Made by a program: the position numbers and the translations under genes | Notes under the pieces: model-generated | The model's database searches: none | The model's input: only the letters and a program-made list of their open reading frames with translations | What the model was told of the DNA's origin: nothing | Assembly (NCBI GenBank): GCA_937859895.1 | Contig: CALMAV010000287.1 | Span: 7,964-17,944, forward strand | Direction of reading: 5' to 3' | DNA from: an uncultured Bryobacterales bacterium | Lineage (GTDB): Bacteria; Acidobacteriota; Terriglobia; Bryobacterales; Bryobacteraceae | Length of the DNA stretch: 9,981 nt | Part shown: piece by piece, positions 1-6,265 of the stretch | How positions within the stretch are numbered: the stretch's first letter is position 1 | Layout: every line of letters begins with the position of its first letter

Positions 1-1
1 T

Positions 2-91
2 GCTAAGCTGCAAGCCTGGTTCGGTCGCACCCGCCAAACTACCCCGCGGCTTCAGGCCATTCTTACCGACCCGGCATACGAGAAAGTCTAA
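2..91 (+). CDS. C-terminal end of an unidentified protein (partial)
   Basis: An open frame enters from the left edge and ends at the TAA at 89-91, giving 29 residues that finish in ILTDPAYEKV. The tail mixes basic and hydrophobic residues (LQAWFGRTRQ near its start) and shows no motif I can assign. It runs in the same direction as the EAL gene and stops 52 bases before it, so the two could share a transcript. The other forward frame near the edge hits a stop at once, which favours this one. I do not recognise the family, and so short a fragment does not justify a name. Confidence 0.5.
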   Translation, partial: AKLQAWFGRTRQTTPRLQAILTDPAYEKV

Positions 92-97
92 GACTTT
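83..97. repeat. 15-bp palindrome over the upstream gene's stop codon
   Basis: AAAGTCT and AGACTTT flank a central A, a perfect 7-base inverted repeat that contains the TAA stop. As RNA it could form only a short AT-rich stem (five pairs, five-base loop) with no U-run, so it is a poor terminator. It could equally be a protein-binding site or chance. Confidence 0.3.
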
Positions 98-143
98 AAC
101 CTCGGTTCAGCCACTCACTAAGCAGGCCAGTTTCGCCCGGCGT

Positions 144-1253
144 ATGAATACCTGCTTACTGTGTACCTTCAAAGAAAACTGCGAACAGAGTTCCGTGGTG
201 CTGTACCCAACTACGCCGATCGTGAAAGACATTCTCATTCGTGCTCTCTGGGACGCAAAGATCGGGCACCGGCTAGAGCGGGAAATGGTTTGTCTTGATG
301 CAGCCATCAGTGACGAACAACTGGCTGAGGGCATCAAGAAATGCCTGAGCGAGTTTGAGATGCGGGACATTCGCATCACGCGTTCTCGCAATGCAGAGAT
401 GATGAATGCGCCCAGCTTGGCGGGTTGGATGAACCAGTCCGATACGTCGTGGTTCGACCGGGCGCTCGAAGCAGATCGCTTCACGTCACATTTCCAACCC
501 ATCGTAAATTATGGCGACGGCGGTGTACACGGGCATGAGTGCCTCATTCGCCTGCAGTTGGAACGGCCTTACAGCGGTGGAGAGATCATCAACGCTGCCG
601 TATCTCGCGGGCGCATCCACATATTCGACTCGTACACGCGCCAGCTAAGCGTCCGGCTTGCTGGAGCTCAACATACGCCCGGCACAAAGGTGTTCATCAA
701 CTTCATGCCGTCCTCCATCTACGACCCGGCGTTCTGCATGAAATCGACTCTGGAAGCAATGAACCGTACCAACCTGACTCCGAAAGACATTGTCTTCGAA
801 GTGGTCGAGTCAGAGGCCATCACCGACGTCAACCACCTGAAGAAAATTTGTGCTTACTATCGGGATCACGGCTTCAGCTTTGCGCTCGACGACGTAGGGA
901 CCGGCTCCAACTCTCTGCAGATGGTGTGCGACCTGCAACCTCACTATATGAAGATCGATAAGTCGCTCATCTCAGGCATCGGTAATCCTATGTACCGGTC
1001 CGCCATCCAAAAGCTCGTCGATCTTGGAAATGAGTTTGGGGCTCGTGTGATCGCGGAAGGAATCGAGACACGGGAGTCTGCCGAGGTCTGTCTTAGCTTG
1101 GGGATCGAGCTGATGCAGGGTTACTACTTTGCTAAGCCGTCAGCGTCTATGGTCACTACGGCAAGCCAACTCCGCAATCTGGCCCGGCAAGTTAGCCCTG
1201 CCCTCAACGTAATTAACGCTCCGACGTCTTTGGCAGGAGCTACACTCCAATAA
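144..1253 (+). CDS. EAL-domain cyclic-di-GMP phosphodiesterase with N-terminal Cys motif
   Basis: A 369-residue protein predicted to hydrolyse cyclic di-GMP to pGpG in the cytoplasm. The EAL domain covers about residues 112-345. The signature reads ECL (E132) instead of EAL, within GHECLIRL. The other family residues can be matched: N186 (FINF), E219 (FEVVE), D249-D250 (DDVGTGSNSL), K270 (MKIDKS), E305 (IAEGIET) and Q325 (QGYYFAKP). Their spacing closely follows well-studied active EAL enzymes, so I infer a working enzyme. The first ~100 residues hold C4, C7 and C13 and a mixed region that is neither GGDEF, PAS nor receiver. I recall EAL proteins pairing an N-terminal CxxC with an ECL variant, so this is probably an established subgroup; metal or redox sensing is a guess. 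No membrane span is evident. The ATG at 144 lacks a clear Shine-Dalgarno sequence. The 3' end overlaps the convergent ATPase gene by 14 bases. Confidence 0.9.
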   Translation: MNTCLLCTFKENCEQSSVVLYPTTPIVKDILIRALWDAKIGHRLEREMVCLDAAISDEQLAEGIKKCLSEFEMRDIRITRSRNAEMMNAPSLAGWMNQSDTSWFDRALEADRFTSHFQPIVNYGDGGVHGHECLIRLQLERPYSGGEIINAAVSRGRIHIFDSYTRQLSVRLAGAQHTPGTKVFINFMPSSIYDPAFCMKSTLEAMNRTNLTPKDIVFEVVESEAITDVNHLKKICAYYRDHGFSFALDDVGTGSNSLQMVCDLQPHYMKIDKSLISGIGNPMYRSAIQKLVDLGNEFGARVIAEGIETRESAEVCLSLGIELMQGYYFAKPSASMVTTASQLRNLARQVSPALNVINAPTSLAGATLQ

Positions 1254-1920
1254 TCTGGCCGTCGCGCATTGTGACGGTTCGGTCGGCAAACGCAGCCGCT
1301 TCCGGATTGTGCGTAATCATCAGAATCGTCTGTCCACTCTGTCGATTCAGATCCCGAAGGATCTTTAGAACTGCATCAGAGTTTACGGTATCCAGGTTGC
1401 CGGTCGGCTCATCGGCCAACAATATCGCCGGTTGATTCACCAAGGCTCTCGCAATAGCGACTCGTTGCTGCTCGCCGCCCGAAAGTGCGCGGGGCTTGTG
1501 ATGAAGCCGTTTGTGAATGCCTAGGAGCTCAAGAGTCTCTCCAAAGCCAGGTGGTTCCGTCTCATTGCCTGCCAGTGATCGGGCAATCCGAATGTTGTCA
1601 GCGGCGGTGAGTGTAGCGAGCAGGTTGTACTTCTGGAAAATGAATCCGACCTTCTTCTGCCTTAACTCCGTCCGTTCATTTTCAGTCAGCTTGCGCAGGT
1701 CAACCCCGTCAACCAAGACCTCGCCGGCCGTAGGCGGAGCCAATCCGCCCAGGATGTGGAACAGCGTGGATTTGCCGGAGCCGGACGGTCCGATAACGGC
1801 AAGAAACTCACCGCGGGGCACACTTAGATCGACGCCCCGCAAGGCATGCACGTCGACTTCGCCAACGCGGTATGTCTTATATAGCTTTGAAACCTGAATG
1901 ATTGCTGGGCCGCTACTCAT
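1240..1920 (-). CDS. ABC transporter ATPase, LolD/MacB family
   Basis: A 226-residue nucleotide-binding subunit, full length for the LolD/MacB/FtsE-like group. Visible motifs are Walker A GPSGSGKST (44-52), Q-loop Q96 in FIFQKYNLL, signature LSGGEQQ (146-152), Walker B ILLADE (166-171) followed by PTGNLD, and the switch histidine H204 in MITHNP. The sequences FQKYNLL and ADEPTGNLD are typical of ATPases that drive FtsX-type permeases in mechanotransmission rather than direct translocation. The start ATG lies inside the end of the permease gene (8-base overlap, 1913-1920), with an AGAGG-like site about 9 bases upstream, so the two subunits are probably made in step. It is the last gene of the six-gene operon and converges on the EAL gene. 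The family is certain; the substrate is unknown. Confidence 0.95.
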   Translation of the reverse strand: MSSGPAIIQVSKLYKTYRVGEVDVHALRGVDLSVPRGEFLAVIGPSGSGKSTLFHILGGLAPPTAGEVLVDGVDLRKLTENERTELRQKKVGFIFQKYNLLATLTAADNIRIARSLAGNETEPPGFGETLELLGIHKRLHHKPRALSGGEQQRVAIARALVNQPAILLADEPTGNLDTVNSDAVLKILRDLNRQSGQTILMITHNPEAAAFADRTVTMRDGQIIGV

Positions 1921-3016
1921 ACGACAGCGCCTCTATGGCATCCTGGCGAGCGGCTTTCAACCCGGGGTAAATTGCCCCTAGCAGGGCGCCCGCAAGCGCA
2001 ATTGCACCAGCAATCGGCCACCAATCTGGAACAGTAACTACCTGGAGCGAGGCCGGCATGATCGCCATGATCAGCCCTTTGGCTCCAAACGAGAGAATAA
2101 TGCCGATAATGCAGCCCACAACTGCGAGCACGATCGACTCGCGCACCAGCATGTCAATGATGGTGAACGGCTTCGCACCTAGCGCTTTCAAGATTCCCAG
2201 CTCGCGCGTACGCTCCACCACCGCTGTGTACATCGACAGGAACACAACCAAAAAGCCAACGAACACCGCCAGAGCCACGACGACATAGATAAAAGACCGC
2301 AACTGCGGGATGTTGCTGATGCTGAACTGGCTGAGAAAAGCAGGAGCCGAGATCGCCGTCAAGTTACCTTCCAGCACGCTGTTCAGATGTTTGACCTCAG
2401 CATCTATAGCAGCAGGATTATCGAGCTTGACAAAAATCTGGGAGATTCGTGACGGAGTTGCATTACCTGTCAATTCTTGTAGCGTCTTCAGCGGAACTAC
2501 GAGACGGCCGAGTACACCGCCGTCCATGATCCCGGTGACGCGCCAATCATGATTGAGCAGCTTGTAGATTTGCCCGACATTGACACGGTGTTGCTGAGCG
2601 TAGTACTCGTCTACAAGAAGGTCGTTCGGCTCTGATGGAGGCTGGCCCTTTTGCAGTCGAAAACCACCACTCAATTGGGTGAACTGCGCAATGTCAACTC
2701 CGTTGATCGCTGTAAGAAGCTCGCCAGGAACCGGAATAATCAGGCCGCCTACGGCAAGCTTTACATGGGGCTGCTTCTGCACAAATTGAACAAACTTTGC
2801 GTCGATCTGGCCAGCGGAAAACGAAATCGTAGCTCCCGGCTTGAGGAAGATGTCCGCGCCCGTTCCTTTAGCCCGGTTGGCATTATCTTCCAGCATGCCT
2901 CGGCTGAGACCGATCAGCGTTAGAATCAGCATCACCTGAACGCCAACTACTAGCGCGCAAAGCAAAGTCCGTACCAGGCGGTACTTGATGTTCTCAATTA
3001 CAAGCTTGTTAATCAT
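1913..3016 (-). CDS. FtsX/MacB-family ABC transporter permease
   Basis: A 367-residue inner-membrane subunit with the four-span layout of FtsX, LolC/E, MacB and DevC proteins. One span lies near residues 17-39, then a periplasmic domain of roughly 200 residues (about 40-238), then three spans near 242-264, 291-315 and 332-352. The sequence RTRELGILKALGA (269-281) after span 2 matches the conserved cytoplasmic coupling segment, and the tail YPGLKAARQDAIEAL is the family's usual C-terminal end. It has no fused ATPase; that subunit is the next gene, overlapping by 8 bases. It starts 17 bases after the binding-protein stop. No membrane-fusion protein or outer-membrane channel gene is in the window, so a MacAB-TolC-type pump cannot be assumed. 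Lipid, lipoprotein or peptide handling are possible; the substrate is not readable from the sequence. Confidence 0.92.
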   Translation of the reverse strand: MINKLVIENIKYRLVRTLLCALVVGVQVMLILTLIGLSRGMLEDNANRAKGTGADIFLKPGATISFSAGQIDAKFVQFVQKQPHVKLAVGGLIIPVPGELLTAINGVDIAQFTQLSGGFRLQKGQPPSEPNDLLVDEYYAQQHRVNVGQIYKLLNHDWRVTGIMDGGVLGRLVVPLKTLQELTGNATPSRISQIFVKLDNPAAIDAEVKHLNSVLEGNLTAISAPAFLSQFSISNIPQLRSFIYVVVALAVFVGFLVVFLSMYTAVVERTRELGILKALGAKPFTIIDMLVRESIVLAVVGCIIGIILSFGAKGLIMAIMPASLQVVTVPDWWPIAGAIALAGALLGAIYPGLKAARQDAIEALSYE

Positions 3017-3033
3017 CTATGCAAAGACCCGCG

Positions 3034-3894
3034 TCACTGCTGGGTAGCCAGAAAGTCTTTCGCAACGCGTTCTACCCGCTGGTGATCGATGTCAATGCGT
3101 CGGTTCAACTGCCGCATTGTTTCGTCATCGATGTGATTGGAAAGCATCGTCAGCGCGAGTTCAATTGCCGGCTGCTGCTCGATAGTGGAACGACGGACAA
3201 CGTAGCAGGCATTGTACGGAGGGAATGTGTGTTTATCGTCGGCCAGCACAGCAAAGCGACTGTCGGTCAGGGGAGCGTCGGTCGAGTTGGCAGCAATCAT
3301 ATCGACGTTCCGCTGCCGTAGAGCCTGATACAGCAAGCCCAAATCCATGCTCTGCGGAGTGCCTTGCCAATGCAAATTATAAGTCTTATCAAGCTTACGA
3401 AGTCCATCTGGCCGGGTTAGGAATTCATAGCCGACCCCGAGCCGCCAGGCACGACTGGTGGCGGAGGAAAGATCCGGGTGGGTCAACTGTTTGGCATCCT
3501 GCGCTCTCACTACCATCGCAAATGTGTCATTGAATCCGAGAGGCGGCAACCAGATCAGGCCGAAACGCTCGAAGTATTGAGCCTTTACATCAAGGTAAGC
3601 GCGAGCAGGATCTGTCGGAATCTGCGTCTTCAGAACAACACTGCTGGCTGTTCCGGTGTACTCAGGATAGATATCGATGTCGCCTTTCCGAATAGCCTCG
3701 TGAGTCAGGAGAGTTCCGCCAAGATCAAGCTTGCGCACAACCTTCACGTGGAGTTTCCGTTCAAGTTGCTGGGCAGCAATCTCGCCTAGCACCAACTGTT
3801 CGGTGAAGTTTTTAGAAGCAACGACAATCGACCCTGAGCGTGAGCAGGAACACAACGCGAGGCAGGCAAGGGCGACAATTAAGAGCTGTTTCAT
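3034..3894 (-). CDS. Osmoprotectant (glycine betaine/choline-type) ABC substrate-binding lipoprotein
   Basis: A 286-residue extracytoplasmic binding protein of the OpuCC/OsmX/YehZ type. The N-terminus is a lipoprotein signal; the likeliest lipidated residue is C17 (LCS before C), though C15 is close. Family hallmarks are SKNFTEQLVLGEI (28-40), DIYPEYTGT (74-82), GFNDTFAMVVR (120-130), GYEFLTRPDG (155-164), ANSTDAPL (202-209) and ADDKHTFPPYNACYVVR (218-234). Y76, Y79, Y156 and Y227 are candidates for the aromatic cage that holds quaternary ammonium groups in this family. Residue 125 is F where I expect Y in many relatives. The start overlaps the permease stop by four bases (ATGA). With the ATPase and permease upstream it should import a compatible solute such as glycine betaine, choline or carnitine; the exact ligand is inference. 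Confidence 0.93.
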   Translation of the reverse strand: MKQLLIVALACLALCSCSRSGSIVVASKNFTEQLVLGEIAAQQLERKLHVKVVRKLDLGGTLLTHEAIRKGDIDIYPEYTGTASSVVLKTQIPTDPARAYLDVKAQYFERFGLIWLPPLGFNDTFAMVVRAQDAKQLTHPDLSSATSRAWRLGVGYEFLTRPDGLRKLDKTYNLHWQGTPQSMDLGLLYQALRQRNVDMIAANSTDAPLTDSRFAVLADDKHTFPPYNACYVVRRSTIEQQPAIELALTMLSNHIDDETMRQLNRRIDIDHQRVERVAKDFLATQQ

Positions 3895-4520
3895 ACCCGT
3901 CGCAGCTTCCGTTCTACAAGTGTCATTCCGGCGTCGGCAGCAAGCGCCAAAGCCGCCGCCGGTATTGCGCCGGCCAAGATTTCAAGTGTGTCCACCGAAG
4001 CAACACCACGGAAAATCAGTACACCTAAACCGCCTCCCCCAATCACCGCAGCGATAACAGCAGTCCCAATGTTGGTTACCAGCGCGATGCGAATACCCGC
4101 AATGATAGTCGGAGCGGCCAACGGCAGCTCCACCAGGCGTAGTAATTGCCCGTCAGTCATTCCCATAGCAACAGCCGCTTCCCGCACCGGCCGATCTACC
4201 GTCGTGATGCCCACAACCGTGTTGCGCAGAATGGGCAGAAGCGAATAAAGAACCAAACAGAGAATGGCAGTGTGGGCGCCAATACCTCCAATGAAGGGCA
4301 CAGGAAGCAGAAAACCAAACAGAGCAAGACTAGGCACAGTCTGGAAGACGTTGGCCACAGTGACGGAGGCGCTACGCAAACGAGGTCGCCGCGTCCCCAG
4401 AATGCCCAGCCCAACACCGATGACAATGGCGAAAAAAGACGAGACGCCGACTAGGAACAGATGCTCACCTGTTAGTTGGACAATGTCTCTCAACAAACTT
4501 TGAAGGACGACCGGATCCAA
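3891..4520 (-). CDS. Osmoprotectant ABC transporter permease (OpuCB/OsmW type)
   Basis: A 209-residue inner-membrane permease with about five to six hydrophobic segments, the usual size for permeases of quaternary-amine ABC importers. The cytoplasmic EAA loop begins at REAAVAMGM (near residues 113-121) and continues through the LP and P positions into AGIRIALVTNIGTA, which is characteristic of this family. The segment VFQTVPSLALFGFLLP (58-73) is another hallmark. The start codon is TTG at 4520, with an AGGA-type Shine-Dalgarno sequence that overlaps the stop of the preceding gene nine bases upstream; no ATG or GTG start nearby would keep the first span. The stop overlaps the binding-protein start by four bases. 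Only one permease gene is present, whereas some systems carry two; a homodimer would suffice. Confidence 0.92.
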   Translation of the reverse strand: MDPVVLQSLLRDIVQLTGEHLFLVGVSSFFAIVIGVGLGILGTRRPRLRSASVTVANVFQTVPSLALFGFLLPVPFIGGIGAHTAILCLVLYSLLPILRNTVVGITTVDRPVREAAVAMGMTDGQLLRLVELPLAAPTIIAGIRIALVTNIGTAVIAAVIGGGGLGVLIFRGVASVDTLEILAGAIPAAALALAADAGMTLVERKLRRV

Positions 4521-4529
4521 AATTCTGTC

Positions 4530-5375
4530 CTATGGCTTAATCTGCGGCTTGTCGTGCTGCGTATCCTGCGCATCCACAGCGTATAAATGACAGCTCTCTA
4601 CGTCTTCGCGGAAACGAAACTTGGGATGAAAGAAGAGCGCCGCGCGAACGTCGCCATTACCTTCGGCAGACTTCTCGAGCCATGTTCCGTCTGCTTCACG
4701 CCGCTCAATCAGCTTCAGTTCGAACCCCTTGTGCAGACTGGCCAGCAGACCGCCCCCAATCTTTACGTCCCGGTCTGTGCGGATCTGCAATTCGACGGGC
4801 GTCCCGCTTTCTTCATCGATCCAGATACGGCCGCTCAGCGCCTGCGCAAGGCGCTCTTCTACCTTGTGCGGTTGAAACTTAGGGTCGCCGGACATGTCAA
4901 AGGCTATTGTGTCGCGCCCCCAGCGGCTTTCACGCCGCCCGTTAGTTAACCGCTGCGCACGGAGAAACATTGCAGTTTGACGCGCTTTTGTATCCTCCTT
5001 CTTGGCAGCCTCGGCCCGATTGCTGTACAGCTTTACTTGCCGGTCGGCTTTTTCCTTCTCGCGTGTGGCATCAGCACCCGTCAGATCCTTGCCATTGCGC
5101 GCCAGCACGTGGTCTATCTGAACTCCATTCACAAAAAAGCGTTCAGACCGGCGCGCGGAGTGTTTTTTAACTGAGCCATCATCGTTCAATTCATCGTAGT
5201 AACCATGAACGTTACACGAATACCGCTCTAATGCCTGCTGGGCCTTCTGCATACTTGCGAGCGCGCGCTCTTTCAGCTGCTGCGGATCGGGAACAGGCGC
5301 GTTATTCATAGGCGCTCCATTTGCCGCGCCGAACACGACAGGAACAATAATCAGGAACAAAGTTAGCCTGGTCAT
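4530..5375 (-). CDS. Secreted LolA-fold-like protein (outer membrane lipoprotein-sorting-like), function unknown
   Basis: A 281-residue protein with a Sec signal peptide (hydrophobic residues 3-16, probable cleavage after NGA near residue 21). The mature part has a helical, charged region (about 30-55 and 100-140), then a strand-rich second half with repeated motifs such as LSGRIWIDEESGTPVELQIR, GGGLLASLHKGFEL, RREADGTW and ALFFHPKFRFRED. This pattern resembles the LolA/outer-membrane-lipoprotein-sorting-like proteins abundant in acidobacterial genomes; the likeness comes from recall, not a search. C54 and C262 could form a disulphide. The gene sits between the ATPase (four-base ATGA overlap at 5372-5375) and the permease (nine bases away) of an osmoprotectant importer, an unexpected position implying co-translation. 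It might be an accessory for that importer or for the FtsX-type pair downstream; neither is shown. Confidence 0.8.
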   Translation of the reverse strand: MTRLTLFLIIVPVVFGAANGAPMNNAPVPDPQQLKERALASMQKAQQALERYSCNVHGYYDELNDDGSVKKHSARRSERFFVNGVQIDHVLARNGKDLTGADATREKEKADRQVKLYSNRAEAAKKEDTKARQTAMFLRAQRLTNGRRESRWGRDTIAFDMSGDPKFQPHKVEERLAQALSGRIWIDEESGTPVELQIRTDRDVKIGGGLLASLHKGFELKLIERREADGTWLEKSAEGNGDVRAALFFHPKFRFREDVESCHLYAVDAQDTQHDKPQIKP

Positions 5376-6124
5376 GCTTTCCAGGCAGCAACCGTATCTG
5401 GAGCTAAAGTACTGCGGAAAGCAGCGGCCGTGGGCGTTTGTACCTGGAAGAACTCGGAAGGAGTCGCGACGACCTCCAACCGGCCCTCACTGAGCACAGC
5501 AATACGAGTGCCAATGGCCAACGCTTCTGCAATGTCGTGAGTGACAAACACCGAAGCCACCTGATACTGATCGCGAAGGCGCAGAAGCTGCTGCTGCATC
5601 TCGCGCCTTGTAATGGGGTCAAGAGCACCGAATGGTTCATCGAAGAGAAGCAGCGCAGGCGACACAGCCAGGGCTCGCGCAACCGCAACCCGCTGCCGTT
5701 GACCTCCCGAAAGTTCTTGCGGATACCGACTGCGAACAGACTCATAGCCTAGCCCGACCTGGTCGAGAAGCTCGCGGGCACGCTGCCCTTGACGTTCGGC
5801 AGGCCAATCTAGCAGCCGCGGCATGAGCGACACGTTCTGCTCAACTGTCCAGTGCGGCATTAATCCAAACTCCTGGATCACGTACCCAATCTGCCGTCGA
5901 AGCGCAATCGGGTCCATCTCCCTGTTATCCTGCCCATCCAACAAGATGCTGCCCGACGAGGCCTCCAGAAGCCGATTGATGAGTCGAAGGGCGGTTGTTT
6001 TGCCGGAGCCGCTTCGGCCTAGCAGGACCAGCGTCTCTCCCCGTTCTACTTCGAGGCTCAATCCTTGAAGCACGACCTGGCTGCCCGCCGAATAGCCGAC
6101 ATTACGGAACTCTAGAAATGCCAG
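5372..6124 (-). CDS. Osmoprotectant ABC transporter ATPase (OpuCA/OsmV type), probable CTG start
   Basis: The ATPase of a quaternary-amine importer, 250 residues if it starts at the CTG at 6124. Motifs in that numbering: Walker A GRSGSGKTT (36-44), Q-loop Q84 in YVIQEFGLMPHWTVEQNV, signature LSGGQRQ (138-144), Walker B LLLFDEP (158-164), and H196 in VTHDIAEAL. The Q-loop sequence is typical of OpuCA/OsmV. No CBS domains follow, unlike OpuAA or OpuCA, so ionic-strength sensing through CBS domains is absent. The family N-terminus (FLEFRNV) falls just after the CTG, which has GGAG five bases upstream. The nearest in-frame ATG (6307) and TTG (6283) would add about 60 or 53 unrelated residues and overlap glgP head to head. 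The gene is first in the six-gene operon and overlaps the next start by four bases. The family is sure; the start is not. Confidence 0.9.
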   Translation of the reverse strand: MAFLEFRNVGYSAGSQVVLQGLSLEVERGETLVLLGRSGSGKTTALRLINRLLEASSGSILLDGQDNREMDPIALRRQIGYVIQEFGLMPHWTVEQNVSLMPRLLDWPAERQGQRARELLDQVGLGYESVRSRYPQELSGGQRQRVAVARALAVSPALLLFDEPFGALDPITRREMQQQLLRLRDQYQVASVFVTHDIAEALAIGTRIAVLSEGRLEVVATPSEFFQVQTPTAAAFRSTLAPDTVAAWKA

Positions 6125-6158
6125 GAGGTCTCCACGCTGCGGTTCACCAATTATTGTA
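6124..6158 (-). promoter_or_regulatory. Possible -10 box, short leader and RBS of the six-gene operon
   Basis: Read on the minus strand, TACAAT (6158-6153) is a good -10 match. Transcription starting about seven bases later would give a leader of some 20 bases carrying GGAG (6133-6130), followed after five bases by CTG (6124-6122). No strong -35 hexamer sits at the right distance; TTGCAC lies only nine bases upstream of the -10. The arrangement fits a start at CTG and places the promoter between the divergent genes. Confidence 0.35.
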
Positions 6159-6265
6159 CGGGAAAGAGTGCAAGGTGAGCAGATCTGCCCTGCAAACGTG
6201 AATTCCTCTGCTATTTTATAGCTTTCGGGCCACTTGAATAGTATGAAGCTGGTCCGCTTATCTGC

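Noticed and set aside
539..961. 140-codon forward frame inside the EAL gene
   Set aside because: It is an out-of-frame shadow of a gene with all catalytic motifs; its product is arginine- and histidine-rich with no domain pattern.
6112..6147. 11-codon GTG-started leader peptide ahead of the ATPase (minus strand)
   Set aside because: It would begin at or before the predicted transcript start, has no ribosome-binding site, and shows no attenuator-like codon run.
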